This document shows positions 7,436-17,002 of a stretch of DNA of 64,000 nt, piece by piece; positions within the stretch are counted from its first letter, which is position 1; each line of letters starts with the position of its first letter. The stretch is taken from assembly GCA_018658105.1 (NCBI GenBank), contig JABHVW010000006.1, positions 94,244 to 158,243 of the forward strand, in the 5' to 3' direction. The translations under genes and the position numbers were made by a program. This stretch comes from Candidatus Peregrinibacteria bacterium. GTDB taxonomy: Bacteria; Patescibacteriota; Gracilibacteria; UBA1369; 2-02-FULL-48-14. The notes beneath the pieces were generated by a model. That model did not search any database and had not been told where the DNA came from. It saw only the letters and a list, made by a program, of their open reading frames with translations.

Positions 7436-8649
7436 ACTTTTAGATTAAGCTTTTTACAGGCTTGTGCAAATATGTTATTTGCATGAGCAACATCTCCATT
7501 CGGAACAACAGCAGTCAAATCGATTCCGCCCCACTGAATTATTCCTGGATTAGTTATTAGAACAAAGCCAGAACTTGATGGTTCAAGTAGTGAGCCAAGT
7601 GTTTTTTGAACTTCGGAAAAGCTCATGCCAAGTTTAGTGCCATTCATGTGTTTATGCATGAATGCAAACGGTGCTCCAGATAGGAATGGTAGCTTCGAAA
7701 CTGCGCTCCAAATATAATAGACTGCACCTTTCCTCACATTTAAATCACTCCAAAATAACTGTCCATCTGGAGATTCTATTACATCACAACACATCTGGCC
7801 TAAACCGCCAAGTGCTGCAAGTTCTGAGGTTAAGATGTTTGTATTTGTCTCTAAAGATTTTTCAGATCCGTTTAAAGGTACATAGGGGTAGCTTACACCT
7901 TTGTAAGAAGTATTCTCGGCAATTTGGTTGAAAAAACCTATTGGCACAACTAGTCCAGAATCTGTAATTTCCCAATGTGTAGAAACTTCTTGATCAATCT
8001 CGATCAATGGCTCCACATAAAACTCTCCATCAGGGAGTGAATCTAAATCTTGTGGGGCATGTAGCCTTTTCATTGCTCCATGTGCAATCCCTCCAGTCCC
8101 ATATACACCTTTAGCTAAAAATCCGGGAAGTGTTGGAATATGCGAAAGCCCACCTAAAGCTGCTTCTAAATCACCCCATGTAGTGTCTGATGTTAATTCT
8201 ACAAAAGGCAAACCAGGAATTCCTATTTTTTTACATAGCTTTTTGAAATTCAGTTTATGCCCATAGATTTCACCAAATTCTGCATTAAAATATGGGCTTA
8301 CACCTAAAATATCTACAAGCTGCTTTTCTGGAGGGAATACGGTAAATACCTCTAGGCTTACTTGGGATGGATCTTTAATTAGTTCAGCAATTGCAGATTG
8401 TACAGATTGCTTTGCTGCGATTAGATCAGATAAACATTTGCCAGGTTCGTAAGGACCTGCATTTATCAAGTGAGGAAGGGTGAATCCAAGGCCCTCCCAA
8501 TAAGCAAGATATTCAGGGTCGAATGGATTCGTAGTCACTACAAGATCACCTTCACCTGCATTGCAAAGGCCTGCCCTTTGATCGTATGCTTGCTCAGATG
8601 GATCTTCTAGAAACATGGGGTTACTTTGACTATCAATAATTAATTTCAT
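7432..8649 (-). CDS. ATP-grasp carboxylate-amine ligase
   Basis: A 405-residue protein with features of ATP-grasp ligases: a lysine/glycine loop FLAKGVYGTGGIAHG (about 175-190), an EPLIEIDQEVS segment (about 215) where the hinge-region ligand sits, and C-terminal metal-binding acids in GQLFWSDLNVRKGA (about 305-318), close to the usual E/D..N. The N-terminal segment DLVVTTNPFDPEYLAYWEGLGF is reminiscent of the pre-ATP-grasp domain of peptide ligases such as PGM1; that likeness is from memory. The gene follows a small leaderless ORF and a terminator on the same strand, so expression probably depends on read-through, and it is coupled to the zinc hydrolase. Confidence 0.65.
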   Translation of the reverse strand: MKLIIDSQSNPMFLEDPSEQAYDQRAGLCNAGEGDLVVTTNPFDPEYLAYWEGLGFTLPHLINAGPYEPGKCLSDLIAAKQSVQSAIAELIKDPSQVSLEVFTVFPPEKQLVDILGVSPYFNAEFGEIYGHKLNFKKLCKKIGIPGLPFVELTSDTTWGDLEAALGGLSHIPTLPGFLAKGVYGTGGIAHGAMKRLHAPQDLDSLPDGEFYVEPLIEIDQEVSTHWEITDSGLVVPIGFFNQIAENTSYKGVSYPYVPLNGSEKSLETNTNILTSELAALGGLGQMCCDVIESPDGQLFWSDLNVRKGAVYYIWSAVSKLPFLSGAPFAFMHKHMNGTKLGMSFSEVQKTLGSLLEPSSSGFVLITNPGIIQWGGIDLTAVVPNGDVAHANNIFAQACKKLNLKV

Positions 8650-8665
8650 TGTATTTGTGTTAAAT

Positions 8666-8689
8666 AAAAAAACCGCCTTCAGAGACGGT
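8666..8689 (-). terminator. Terminator/attenuator in front of the ATP-grasp operon
   Basis: On the minus strand ACCGTC, loop TCTGAA, GGCGGT form a 6-bp stem followed by seven T, 26 bases after the stop of the small ORF and 16 bases before the ATP-grasp start. A rival pairing between CGCCTT in the small ORF (8725-8730) and AAGGCG of the terminator (8674-8679) would break the stem, as an antiterminator would. Confidence 0.8.
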
Positions 8690-8715
8690 ATAAAAGTTTT
8701 GAATCGAATATATAT

Positions 8716-8790
8716 TTACGCACAAAGGCGCCGCCTCTTAAATGTTAAGCGGCTGCGGCGAACTAGGAAATTATTGATTAAGATTTTCAT
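8716..8790 (-). CDS. Leaderless 24-residue Arg-rich peptide (leader peptide or peptide substrate)
   Basis: Too short for normal gene calling. ATG (8788-8790) follows a consensus promoter by 7 bases, so the message is leaderless. The peptide begins MKILINNFLV, has RRSR at 11-14 and ends FKRRRLCA: six Arg and two Lys in 24 residues. The codons for RR and RRR lie inside a GC-rich hairpin (CGCCGC 8755-8760 with GCGGCG 8729-8734). A terminator follows, then the ATP-grasp/zinc-hydrolase operon. Two readings are possible: a transcription-attenuation leader sensing charged Arg-tRNA, or a peptide that the ATP-grasp enzyme modifies. Promoter, ORF and terminator are seen directly; function is inferred. 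Confidence 0.7.
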   Translation of the reverse strand: MKILINNFLVRRSRLTFKRRRLCA

Positions 8791-8797
8791 ATCTCAT

Positions 8798-8826
8798 ATC
8801 ATACGCCTGTCTTAAGGGTATGTCAA
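8798..8826 (-). promoter_or_regulatory. Consensus promoter of the 24-residue ORF
   Basis: TTGACA (8821-8826), exactly 17 bases, TATGAT (8798-8803) on the minus strand. The predicted +1 is about 8791, one base before ATG. This is among the best -35/-10 matches in the window. Confidence 0.85.
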
Positions 8827-8873
8827 ATTTGGCTGCCTCTGATTGAGAGAAGCCTCCCCTAACCTGGGGCTTA

Positions 8874-8901
8874 TTGACAGCCAGCACGAAAGTGCTACAG
8901 T
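8874..8901 (+). promoter_or_regulatory. Promoter with inverted repeat in the spacer
   Basis: TTGACA (8874-8879), 16-base spacer, TACAGT (8896-8901); predicted start about 3 bases before ATG 8911. The spacer holds AGCAC-GAAA-GTGCT (8883-8896), an operator-like inverted repeat placed as in the polymerase promoter but with a different sequence. The -35 is divergent from, and about 50 bases away from, the -35 of the small Arg-rich ORF. Confidence 0.65.
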
Positions 8902-8910
8902 TGCATTAGT

Positions 8911-10743
8911 ATGCCTAGAGATAAATTTGGTGAAAACTTACTATTTGGAAATCCATACCCCGGGGGTTCAGATTCGGGTTACGCGCTAAAACAACTACGT
9001 GATCAATCTGCAACTTTGAAGCGTATTGCAGATCAAGGCGCTCGAACTGGCGGTACGACTGGTACTGAATTAAGTGTAAATGCTGATTCAATAGCTAGAG
9101 AATTAGCTCCTGGCATAGAAGCAATGCAAAGGCAGGGAGATGTTATGAATAGAGGGCTTTCAGGTGTTGAAGGTGCAGTTCAAGGCGTTTCACGCGATCT
9201 TAGAGATGGTTTGTCTGGGGTTGCCGGTGGCTTAACTCACCTTGGCCATGGCGTTGAAAGACTTGGCACTCAAATGGCCCTAAGCCAGAGTGCTATTAAA
9301 GCAAGTATTGAATCATCAATTATATCTCAGGCACAGCTACTTGGTGCGCAGCGGATTACAAATGATCGTTTATTCCAAATGATGCAAGTTGCAATTGCTG
9401 CTACCTATGAACTTGCTGGAATCCGTGAAGGTGTTGAAGGTGTTAGAGGTGATTTGAGTGGATTGAGGGGTGATTTTTCTAGTGGTATTGCGAGAGTGCG
9501 TGCAGATCTTGGTGTGCAGGCAGAGCTGTCTAGAGAAGGAAATCGTACCTTAGGTGAGATAAGTGGTAGTTTGGGAGGAATGGGAGAGACTTTAGATGAT
9601 ATCTTATTTACTGGTCAAATGAATGGATCTGTTCTTTTAGACATTCGTAATGATATGAGGTTGGCAGCAAAGCTCAAGGTGCTAGAGAGGGCACCTGATT
9701 ATCATTCAGTCGTATCGATAGCACAAAGCATGCTTGATGCTGGTGAAATTGATAGGAATAATATGCACCTACTATCTGCACACATAACTGGGCCTGATAA
9801 AAGTGAAATGTTAGATGCTTTACAGAGGGAGCCAAGTATTGTTCAGCGAGTAACTCAACCTCAGCAGAGAGCATTGGATTCTCTAAATGCAAATTTACAA
9901 CGCCTAAGAAGGCAATTATCAGATACAAGAAGGGTTCTTGGTAGTACTATAAGTGATGCTATTGGTGCAAAGTCAAGAATAACTAGAGCTCAAGCTGAAG
10001 TAGATAGGAAATTAACCTGGGGGGAAATATTGTCAAAGCCACCTGGCGTAAGTGCTATGGGCTTTTCAGAATTTTCTTCGTTACAATTTTATTTCCCACG
10101 AAAAGATGGGCCAAAAAACTACCACACATATCATGGATGGGTTGTGAGAATGCGCCAAATGAGAGCCTTGAAACGTGCAAAAGAATCCTTGAAAAAGCAT
10201 GAGCGTTCTAAGAGAGATTATGAATCAGGAATAGCTCAAATTGAATGGGAAATTGCATCATGTGAAAGGCAGATTTCTGCTGCGACTCGTGAGCTTAATC
10301 AACAAATTCAAGATTTTCAAGGAACTCCCGCTAGATATGCAAGGCGACCTGTAAGCAAAGCAAGGCAGGTGCCATCTAGGACTCCTCCCAAAAAAGAACA
10401 GCCTGTTGCCAGATCAGCACCACCTATTGAACCAGAGCCTAAAGCTGATAGCCTCGTATGGACTGTGGCTGATTACAACAGTGTTGCAAGTCTAGCTGTG
10501 GAGATTCCAATTTCTATGCAGACACCTGTTAATGAGCCTGAACAAGTTGCAAGTGTTAATCCGCCGCCGCCAAGTAGACGTCGTTCCCGTAGATCACGGC
10601 CACCTGTGCCAGTACCTGAAAAAGTCATAAGAGCTGATGGCCATGAAAGTGCCGAGGCTGCTGATTTTTGGCAGTCTGTAAGAGAACATTCTGCAAAGAA
10701 TCAGCCTCGAGGCTTGGGGAGAGGAAATAAATCTGATGACTAA
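8911..10743 (+). CDS. Large coiled-coil protein of unknown function
   Basis: 610 residues, no signal peptide or membrane helix. Residues about 60-240 consist of short amphipathic repeats in Ser/Gly/Val (VEGAVQGVSRDLRDGLSG, then VEGVRGDLSGLRGDFSSG), suggesting a long helical rod like a tail-fibre or tape-measure segment. A second coiled coil spans about 310-350 and another about 415-470. The last 130 residues are Pro/Arg/Ala-rich and probably disordered (PPPPSRRRSRRS). The gene is monocistronic. I recognise no family, and no other phage structural gene is nearby. Confidence 0.6.
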   Translation: MPRDKFGENLLFGNPYPGGSDSGYALKQLRDQSATLKRIADQGARTGGTTGTELSVNADSIARELAPGIEAMQRQGDVMNRGLSGVEGAVQGVSRDLRDGLSGVAGGLTHLGHGVERLGTQMALSQSAIKASIESSIISQAQLLGAQRITNDRLFQMMQVAIAATYELAGIREGVEGVRGDLSGLRGDFSSGIARVRADLGVQAELSREGNRTLGEISGSLGGMGETLDDILFTGQMNGSVLLDIRNDMRLAAKLKVLERAPDYHSVVSIAQSMLDAGEIDRNNMHLLSAHITGPDKSEMLDALQREPSIVQRVTQPQQRALDSLNANLQRLRRQLSDTRRVLGSTISDAIGAKSRITRAQAEVDRKLTWGEILSKPPGVSAMGFSEFSSLQFYFPRKDGPKNYHTYHGWVVRMRQMRALKRAKESLKKHERSKRDYESGIAQIEWEIASCERQISAATRELNQQIQDFQGTPARYARRPVSKARQVPSRTPPKKEQPVARSAPPIEPEPKADSLVWTVADYNSVASLAVEIPISMQTPVNEPEQVASVNPPPPSRRRSRRSRPPVPVPEKVIRADGHESAEAADFWQSVREHSAKNQPRGLGRGNKSDD

Positions 10744-10759
10744 TTGGTTGGTTAAGAAT

Positions 10760-10778
10760 ATCCCCACTTCGTGGGGAT
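10760..10778 (+). repeat. Hairpin downstream of the coiled-coil gene
   Basis: ATCCCCAC-TTC-GTGGGGAT is a perfect 8-bp stem, 17 bases after the stop at 10743, but no T run follows on either strand. It could act as an mRNA end-stabilising hairpin. The gap up to tRNA-Arg also holds CGAACC-TGAC-GGTTCG (10855-10870), another perfect hairpin, and no ORF. Confidence 0.5.
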
Positions 10779-10895
10779 GCAGCTGTGTCGTCGTTCGGTC
10801 ATGGGTGAATGTGCTTTACACACTCCCCCGCGACTCTCACTCCTAACAGCCTTCGAACCTGACGGTTCGTATTTGCTGCGCAAACTACCAAATCA

Positions 10896-10915
10896 AAATA
10901 CCACCCTACGGGCGG
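10896..10915 (-). terminator. Likely terminator of tRNA-Arg
   Basis: On the minus strand CCGCCC-GTA-GGGTGG followed by TATTTT, 11 bases beyond the tRNA CCA end. The stem has one G-U pair. Confidence 0.5.
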
Positions 10916-10925
10916 AATTCTAATT

Positions 10926-11001
10926 TGGTACCCTGGGTAGGAATCGAACCTACGGCCAATAGCTTAGAAGGCTACTGCTCTATCCACTGAGCTACCAGGG
11001 C
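10926..11001 (-). tRNA. tRNA-Arg (UCU), CCA encoded
   Basis: Cloverleaf on the minus strand: acceptor GCCCTGG with CCAGGGT (first pair G-U), D arm GCTCAGTGGATAGAGC, anticodon stem GTAGC/GCTAT around loop CTTCTAA (anticodon TCT, reads AGA), T arm GTAGG-TTCGATT-CCTAC, discriminator A and an encoded CCA. It lies just downstream of the CPBP protease gene on the same strand. Confidence 0.95.
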
Positions 11002-11011
11002 ACGGTTCGTA

Positions 11012-11815
11012 TTAAAGCATTAACGCGACATAAAGGGAAGAGGCGGCAGCAGATACTGCATCGAAGTAGTCGGTGTTGTAATATAAGAAGATCTCGATTC
11101 CAAAGGCGATTGAGTTGTTTAGCATGTGGAATGCGACTGCAGTCCAGACTGATTTTGTGTGTTGGTAGACGAAATTTAGAAGTATACCCAAGAAGAAAAG
11201 TGGAATGAAACTGTTTAGTTGGAAATGGATAAGTGCGAATAAAAGTGCAGTTAAAATGCTCGCTAGCCAGGTGGACCAGGTTTTGCGGAATACTCTATAG
11301 ATGAATCCGCGGAAGAAAAGTTCTTCAAAAAATGGTGCTACGAAAACTATAAAAAATACTGCGATTATTAAGCCAATGTTGTCGCCGCCGAATAATGGCA
11401 GGTATGGATCTTGGGCTTCGTAACCTGGCAGTTCCACTTTTTGGGCGTTCATTATTGCTGCGAAAATTAGTGAGAAAACGAAATAGCAAATGTAGGTTAA
11501 TGCCACTGTGATTGCTAGTTTCGAGATTTTTACTTTTTGAAAGCCGAACTGCTTTAAATTTGCTCCGTATTTATCGATTACAAAAATCCATAATGGGAAA
11601 AACATAATTATGAATTGGAATCCGTATTGAATTAAAAATTGTATGCTCGGATGCAAGCCATCTACAAAGGTGACCACACTTGGAATGTAGTCGAAAACGC
11701 CGATAAAAATTGAATAAAGAATGATTGCAAATGCAAAAACCTTATTGAAATCACTGAAAACAAAGGGAGTTTCTTGCTCTATGACTGGCGGATTTGTTTG
11801 TGGCGTTGCTTCCAT
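11012..11815 (-). CDS. CPBP-family intramembrane glutamic endopeptidase
   Basis: Type II CAAX-prenyl-protease-like (Abi) membrane protein of 267 residues with about eight hydrophobic helices. It has the family motifs EELFFRG (about 165-171, the EExxxR catalytic acids), FALIHF (about 193-198) and a late HMLNN (about 231). Members cleave within the membrane and act in peptide maturation or bacteriocin immunity; the substrate here is unknown. It is divergent from ruvB, whose promoter lies in the 41 bases between the two start codons. Confidence 0.8.
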   Translation of the reverse strand: MEATPQTNPPVIEQETPFVFSDFNKVFAFAIILYSIFIGVFDYIPSVVTFVDGLHPSIQFLIQYGFQFIIMFFPLWIFVIDKYGANLKQFGFQKVKISKLAITVALTYICYFVFSLIFAAIMNAQKVELPGYEAQDPYLPLFGGDNIGLIIAVFFIVFVAPFFEELFFRGFIYRVFRKTWSTWLASILTALLFALIHFQLNSFIPLFFLGILLNFVYQHTKSVWTAVAFHMLNNSIAFGIEIFLYYNTDYFDAVSAAASSLYVALML

Positions 11816-11840
11816 ATCTCTCGCATTTTAGGCTAAGTTT

Positions 11841-11856
11841 TGCTAAATTGAAAGCC
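11841..11856 (+). promoter_or_regulatory. Extended -10 promoter of ruvB
   Basis: TGcTAAATT (11841-11849) is an extended -10 with no good -35; 7 bases then lead to ATG 11857, so the message is nearly leaderless. This supports the internal ATG rather than the upstream frame opening at 11794. Confidence 0.65.
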
Positions 11857-12891
11857 ATGATCGAAAAGAATCCACGTTTACAAACTACTAAGGTTCAGGT
11901 TCAAGAGGCAAAGAAAACTGCCGCGGATGAGCCTATTATTGAGAATGTTTTAAGGCCCAAAAGTCTTAAGGAATATATTGGGCAAAGTGGAATAAAGCGC
12001 AATCTGCAGGTATTTCTGCCGGCTGCTCGTAAAAGAAATGAGGCGATGGAACATGTTTTGCTGCATGGCCCTCCTGGTCTTGGTAAGACTACGCTTGCAT
12101 TTATTTTGGCGAGTGAAATGAATGTTTCGATCCGTACAACAAGTGGCCCGGCAATCGAAAGGCCTGGTGATTTGGCTGCCCTGCTGACTAATCTGCAAGA
12201 AAATGATGTTTTGTTTATAGATGAAATCCACAGGTTAAGGCCTGCTGTTGAGGAAATTCTATATAGCGCTATGGAAGATTATTGTTTGGATCTGGTTGTG
12301 GGCAAAGGGCCATCTGCTAGGAGCATGAGAATTTCACTGCCTAGATTTACTTTGATTGGCGCGACTACGAAGCTATCTTCCCTTTCGTCACCTCTTCGTG
12401 ACCGTTTTGGGAATGTCTTGAAACTTGAATTTTATACTGAAGAAAACATTAAAGAAATTATTTTGCGAAGTGCGAGTATTTTGAAAATTAAAATTAATCC
12501 GGATGCTGCTATGAGTTTGGCGAAATGTTCAAGGCGAACTCCAAGAATTGCAAATCGGCTTTTAAGACGAGCACGTGACTATGCAAATGTGCATGATCAG
12601 GAAACAATTAATTCTGAGATGGTGCTTGCGACTCTTGATCTGTTAGAGATTGATGAGCTTGGCCTGAATGCGACTGATAGAAAACTTTTGAGCCTGATTG
12701 CGGAGAAATTTAAGGGCGGCCCTGTTGGCATTTCTACCCTTGCTGCGGCGAGTCACGAAGAAGAAGCCACAATCGAAGAAATTTATGAGCCTTTTTTGAT
12801 GCAACTTGGCTTCTTAGAACGTAGCCCGAGAGGTAGACTTCTTACTGACAAGGTGTATAATCATTTGGCTCTTGACAAAACACACTTATGA
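11857..12891 (+). CDS. ruvB: Holliday junction branch-migration helicase RuvB
   Basis: Motor of the RuvAB complex that drives branch migration of recombination intermediates. From ATG 11857 the protein has 344 residues, the usual size. Walker A GPPGLGKT (about 71-78), Walker [13 protein letters not shown] (about 119-126), sensor 1 GATTKLSSL, Arg finger region LRDRFG, sensor 2 [12 protein letters not shown], then a C-terminal winged helix with GPVGISTLA. The frame is open for 21 more codons upstream, but the promoter position favours this start. The stop overlaps the next lipoprotein start by 4 bases (ATGA). No ruvA or ruvC is in the window. Confidence 0.95.
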   Translation: MIEKNPRLQTTKVQVQEAKKTAADEPIIENVLRPKSLKEYIGQSGIKRNLQVFLPAARKRNEAMEHVLLHGPPGLGKTTLAFILASEMNVSIRTTSGPAIERPGDLAALLTNLQENDVLFIDEIHRLRPAVEEILYSAMEDYCLDLVVGKGPSARSMRISLPRFTLIGATTKLSSLSSPLRDRFGNVLKLEFYTEENIKEIILRSASILKIKINPDAAMSLAKCSRRTPRIANRLLRRARDYANVHDQETINSEMVLATLDLLEIDELGLNATDRKLLSLIAEKFKGGPVGISTLAAASHEEEATIEEIYEPFLMQLGFLERSPRGRLLTDKVYNHLALDKTHL

Positions 12892-14129
12892 AAGCAAAAA
12901 ACATATTAATTCTGGCCCTTACTGCGGCAAGTTTACTACTTGTAGGCTGTACCGGTGCAGAGAACCGAGAACCTAGCTCTAGAAACTACGAAACCATAGT
13001 TGGTGAGTTCAAATCTCTAGCAGGAATTCGTGTTGATAAAAGTATTACTCACCTGTTCGAAGACGAAGATGGCAATATTTATTATGCCTTTTCAGAGAAA
13101 TATGATCTTGGACGAGAAGACAAGCAAAGCACTCGTGTTGAGGTTTATGGAGTCGTTTTAGCCTATGAAGACCTTGATAAAGATGTTTTTGAGGTGAGAA
13201 GAATCAGTGATATTCCAGAGGAAGAAATTGAAGAAATTGCTGTTGGCAATGAATCTTTCAAGAGTACGAGTATGGGCTTTTCATTTCAATATCCTGCTGA
13301 ATGGTCTCTGAGTAAATTTGTGGATTCAGTACGAATTGATGCGCCAAAAGTTGAGAATGAAGATGAAGATAATGAAGAAGGTGTTGAATTGGAGCTCGAC
13401 TATATGACTGCTGGAAAATTAGATCATTATGTAGAGTTATCAAATATCCTGACGCGTGACGCAGACATCCATGAATATGCGACTGCAAACTACCCCGATG
13501 CAACTCTTAGAGGGGAAGCATTTTTGGGTACTGACTCTCAATTTGCAATGCATTACGAAACGGCAAATGGAGATCTTCTCTATTTTATGCCAAGAAGTGA
13601 TGGTCAATTATTTGAGTTAAGCTTCTTTCATCCATCAGATGATGAAACAATGCTGGGTTATCATAAGAATGACTTTGCTAGATTACTGTCTAGCTTTAGA
13701 TTTATCCCATTTGAAACTGAGCTTGAAGTGTCGGATGAAGAAACTGAAGAAGTTGAAGACCCTGAAGTGGAGCCAGAACCAGAGCCAGCTGCCCCTATAT
13801 CTGATGTAGAGCAAGTTTCTGAAGATACCTATCACGAGTTTGAAAGCAGTCCGTTCAATTTTAAAATTTCATACCCGGCTTCTTGGTATTATAGCGGAGG
13901 TGCTGGTGGATATGACTTTAATCCAGATCCAATTGAAGATGAAGTAGATGCATTGCTTAGACTCGATTTGAATGCAAATAGCACTGAAGGTCGCTCAACT
14001 ATTGGCTCAACTGTCACTATTACAATTGAGCTCGATGGCCGCTACTACAGCATAAGTGGCCCTGCCGAATATGAAGAGGTGATCCAAGTTATGATTGACT
14101 CCATTACAGCCACCGAAGATGAAGAGTAA
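12888..14129 (+). CDS. Lipoprotein with two PsbP-like repeat modules
   Basis: Signal peptide with lipobox LLVGC (Cys about 21). The 413 residues hold two similar beta-rich modules, each opening with a short F.F.YPA.W signature: [11 protein letters not shown] (about 128-138) and [11 protein letters not shown] (about 325-335), joined by an acidic Pro/Glu linker (about 285-305). Such modules resemble the PsbP/Mog1 fold seen in many small lipoproteins, but the likeness rests only on this signature. It is translationally coupled to ruvB, which is odd for an exported protein. Function unknown. Confidence 0.6.
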   Translation: MKAKNILILALTAASLLLVGCTGAENREPSSRNYETIVGEFKSLAGIRVDKSITHLFEDEDGNIYYAFSEKYDLGREDKQSTRVEVYGVVLAYEDLDKDVFEVRRISDIPEEEIEEIAVGNESFKSTSMGFSFQYPAEWSLSKFVDSVRIDAPKVENEDEDNEEGVELELDYMTAGKLDHYVELSNILTRDADIHEYATANYPDATLRGEAFLGTDSQFAMHYETANGDLLYFMPRSDGQLFELSFFHPSDDETMLGYHKNDFARLLSSFRFIPFETELEVSDEETEEVEDPEVEPEPEPAAPISDVEQVSEDTYHEFESSPFNFKISYPASWYYSGGAGGYDFNPDPIEDEVDALLRLDLNANSTEGRSTIGSTVTITIELDGRYYSISGPAEYEEVIQVMIDSITATEDEE

Positions 14130-14223
14130 TATAAGACTACTTTCCTGTTTTTGCGCAAAGCCTAATAGGTGAAAAACAGGTTGAAATTTGATATTATTAG
14201 ATGAACCTTTTAACACACGATTT

Positions 14224-16881
14224 ATGCCACAAGATCAATTTAATAAGTTTACTAAGGAAGCTAAGCAAGCTTTGATAGTCGCCCAAGAAGTCGCAAAGAA
14301 GACTGGGACTAGCTATGTAGGTACTGAACACCTATTAATCGGGATTCTTTCTCAAAAGAATTCTTTAGGCTCAAGTATATTGCAAAACTTCGGGGTAACT
14401 CTTGAAAATGTAAATCTTGTATTAAAAACTGTTGGCCGTACTCAAACGGCGCAAAGAAATGGTAAGTCACCTGGTGGCCTATCTGGATTTGCTAAGAAAG
14501 TTATTGAAGATGCAATTAAAAGTGCATCTGAGTTTTCGCATATGTTTGTGGGAACTGAACATCTTCTTTTCGCATTAGTTGCTCAAGATAATACTGCAGC
14601 GACTGTGATTTTAGAGAATATGAAAATTTCCCCTGAAGATGTTAGAAATGAGATCGTGCAGACATTCGATAGAATGTCACAAGGTGGAGCTGCAACTAGC
14701 ACTACTGGTGGAGCAGCGCCTGATGCTTCTGGGATGCCGTCTAATATGAATCCTTTGGAGTTCTTTTTAAATGGCCTGCAGGGAGTTCTTGCTGGCAATC
14801 CTGAGAATGGTAATAAAGAAAATACTTTTGATTCTAAAAAGAAAGATGGGAAGTCAAATACCCCTGCCCTGGACTACTTTACAACTGACATGCTCAAAGA
14901 GGTTCAAGAAGGTAAAATGGATCCTGTGATTGGCCGTGATAAAGAAATTGAACGTGCAATTGCAATCCTTCTAAGAAAAACCAAGAATAATCCAGTTTTA
15001 ATTGGAGATCCTGGTGTTGGTAAAACTGCCGTTGTGGAAGGCTTGGCTCAGAGAATCGTGAATGAAGATGTTCCTGATGCTATTTTAGATAAAAAGATCT
15101 TGAGCCTTTCAATGGCTTCTGTGGTTGCTGGAACGAAATATCGTGGTGAGTTTGAGGAAAGAATTAAACAGATTATTGAAGAGGCTTCTAGTCAGTCGAA
15201 TGTGGTGCTTTTCATTGATGAGCTGCACACTGTAATTGGCGCTGGAAGTGCTGAAGGAAGTCTAGATGCTGCGAATATTTTGAAACCTGCCCTTTCTAGA
15301 GGAAAGGTTCAACTTATTGGAGCTACGACAACTGCTGAATATAGAAAACATGTTGAGCAAGATGCTGCTCTTGAACGTCGTTTCCAATCTATAATGGTGG
15401 ACGAACCGAGCGAAGAAGATACTATTACGATCTTAAAAGGCCTAAGAGAAGCTTTTGAAAATCATCACAATTTGATTATTAATGATGATGCAATTGAGTC
15501 TGCTGTGAAATATTCAAAACGTTATGTAAATGACAGATTTTTGCCTGACAAAGCTATCGATCTAATTGATGAAGCTGCGGCATTAAAAGGTATGAAAGTT
15601 AAACCAGATAATGACAAAGTTAAAAAGTTTCAAAGGAAATTAAAGAAGATTGTTAAACAGAAAGAAACTGCTGTTACAGATCAAAATTATGAACTTGCGG
15701 CTGATTTAAGGCAACAAGAACTGCAAATTTCTGATCAAGTTGAAGAAGAAAAGAGTATTAAAATTCCTCGCGAAATGAGAGGAAGTATTTCTAGCGAAGA
15801 TGTTGCGAAGGTGATCTCACGTATGACTGGGGTTCCTGTTACAAAATTGGTAAAAGAAGATATTGATAAGCTGAAGGATCTTGAGAAAACTATGACTAAA
15901 CATGTGATTGGTCAGGAAGAAGCTATTAAAAAAGTTTCTACTGCGATTCGCCGTTCTAGAGTTGGAATTTCAAGTGAAAAAAGGCCTATTGCTTCGTTTA
16001 TTTTCCTAGGGCCAACTGGTGTAGGTAAAACTGAACTTGTGAAAACAATTGCTCGTGAAGTTTATAGCGATGAAGATGCTTTGATCAAAATTGATATGAG
16101 TGAGTTTATGGAAAGACATAATACTTCTCGACTAACTGGTACGACTGCTGGTTATGTTGGTTATGAAGAAGGTGGTCAGCTAACCGAAAAAGTTAGAAGA
16201 AAGCCTTACTCTGTGATTCTTTTCGATGAGATTGAAAAGGCACATCCAGATGTATTTAATTTGCTTCTGCAAATTCTTGAAGATGGTGTATTAACTGATG
16301 GTAAAGGGCGCAAAATTGATTTTACGAATACTATTATTATAATGACTTCTAATATTGGGGCTCGCCTACTAACTGAAAGTGCAGCATCGATTGGATTCCA
16401 ACTTTCATCTGATGAGATGGATACAGCGCTGGAGAATTTCGACCACAAAAAGGAAGAAGTTACAAAAGAGCTGAAAAAGTCTTTCAAACCTGAATTTTTA
16501 AATCGTGTAGATAATGTGATGGTTTTTCAACCTTTATCACATCAATCAATCAAGAAAATTGTTGCGATTCATGTTAGAAATCTTGATGAACGCCTTGATG
16601 ACAAAGAAATTACTCTTGATTTAACTACTGAGGCTTTAGATTTGCTTGCAACTTTAAGCACAGATCCTGAATATGGTGCTAGACCTGTTCGCCGAAAAGT
16701 TGAGGAGCTCATTGAAGATCCACTGGCTCATGGCTTACTTGAAGGTGATTTTGCTGAAGGTGATACCATTCAAATTGTGAAGAAAGGTGATCAAATTGTG
16801 CTGAAGAAAAAGGCACCTCAAGCAAAAAGGAAAACTGGTATAAAAAAGACTGCTGCAAAGAAGACGAAAAAAACTAAATAA
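14224..16881 (+). CDS. clpC: ClpC-type AAA+ unfoldase
   Basis: Hexameric chaperone that feeds proteins to ClpP. Two Clp_N repeats (about 1-145), AAA1 with [13 protein letters not shown] and [13 protein letters not shown], a UVR-type coiled coil ([14 protein letters not shown]) and AAA2 with [13 protein letters not shown] and [18 protein letters not shown] segment sits where ClpC carries its ClpP-docking loop, supporting a ClpP partner (not in the window). A Lys-rich tail ([12 protein letters not shown]) is an extension. The ATG at 14224 ([10 protein letters not shown]) is preferred to the TTG at 14188; a weak TTGATA-17-TAACAC would place the transcript start next to it. Length 885 aa. Confidence 0.93.
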   Translation: MPQDQFNKFTKEAKQALIVAQEVAKKTGTSYVGTEHLLIGILSQKNSLGSSILQNFGVTLENVNLVLKTVGRTQTAQRNGKSPGGLSGFAKKVIEDAIKSASEFSHMFVGTEHLLFALVAQDNTAATVILENMKISPEDVRNEIVQTFDRMSQGGAATSTTGGAAPDASGMPSNMNPLEFFLNGLQGVLAGNPENGNKENTFDSKKKDGKSNTPALDYFTTDMLKEVQEGKMDPVIGRDKEIERAIAILLRKTKNNPVLIGDPGVGKTAVVEGLAQRIVNEDVPDAILDKKILSLSMASVVAGTKYRGEFEERIKQIIEEASSQSNVVLFIDELHTVIGAGSAEGSLDAANILKPALSRGKVQLIGATTTAEYRKHVEQDAALERRFQSIMVDEPSEEDTITILKGLREAFENHHNLIINDDAIESAVKYSKRYVNDRFLPDKAIDLIDEAAALKGMKVKPDNDKVKKFQRKLKKIVKQKETAVTDQNYELAADLRQQELQISDQVEEEKSIKIPREMRGSISSEDVAKVISRMTGVPVTKLVKEDIDKLKDLEKTMTKHVIGQEEAIKKVSTAIRRSRVGISSEKRPIASFIFLGPTGVGKTELVKTIAREVYSDEDALIKIDMSEFMERHNTSRLTGTTAGYVGYEEGGQLTEKVRRKPYSVILFDEIEKAHPDVFNLLLQILEDGVLTDGKGRKIDFTNTIIIMTSNIGARLLTESAASIGFQLSSDEMDTALENFDHKKEEVTKELKKSFKPEFLNRVDNVMVFQPLSHQSIKKIVAIHVRNLDERLDDKEITLDLTTEALDLLATLSTDPEYGARPVRRKVEELIEDPLAHGLLEGDFAEGDTIQIVKKGDQIVLKKKAPQAKRKTGIKKTAAKKTKKTK

Positions 16882-16943
16882 GTCTCTTTACAGATTTGGC
16901 TTTCTTAAGTAGAATCTTCGGGCTGTTACTCTCAGTTCAAAGA

Positions 16944-16991
16944 CACAGATGCACTGAGCGATATAGCAATTTAATACTAATTGTATCTGTG
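16944..16991 (+). repeat. Inverted repeat upstream of the S1 gene
   Basis: CACAGAT (16944-16950) and ATCTGTG (16985-16991) could pair around a 34-base loop, extending to 9 of 10 bases with one mismatch, just before the S1 start. It may form a leader hairpin or an operator; S1 genes are often autoregulated, but this is inference. Confidence 0.35.
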
Positions 16992-17002
16992 CACACTTAC
17001 TT

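Noticed and set aside
8911-10743. Phage tape-measure protein
   Set aside because: The repeats are coiled-coil-like, but there are no phage neighbours and the gene has its own host-like promoter.
10855-10870. Gram-positive LexA box (CGAAC-N4-GTTCG)
   Set aside because: The palindrome CGAACC-TGAC-GGTTCG has the wrong spacing, lies between a coiled-coil gene and tRNA-Arg, and has no promoter around it; it is more likely a plain hairpin.
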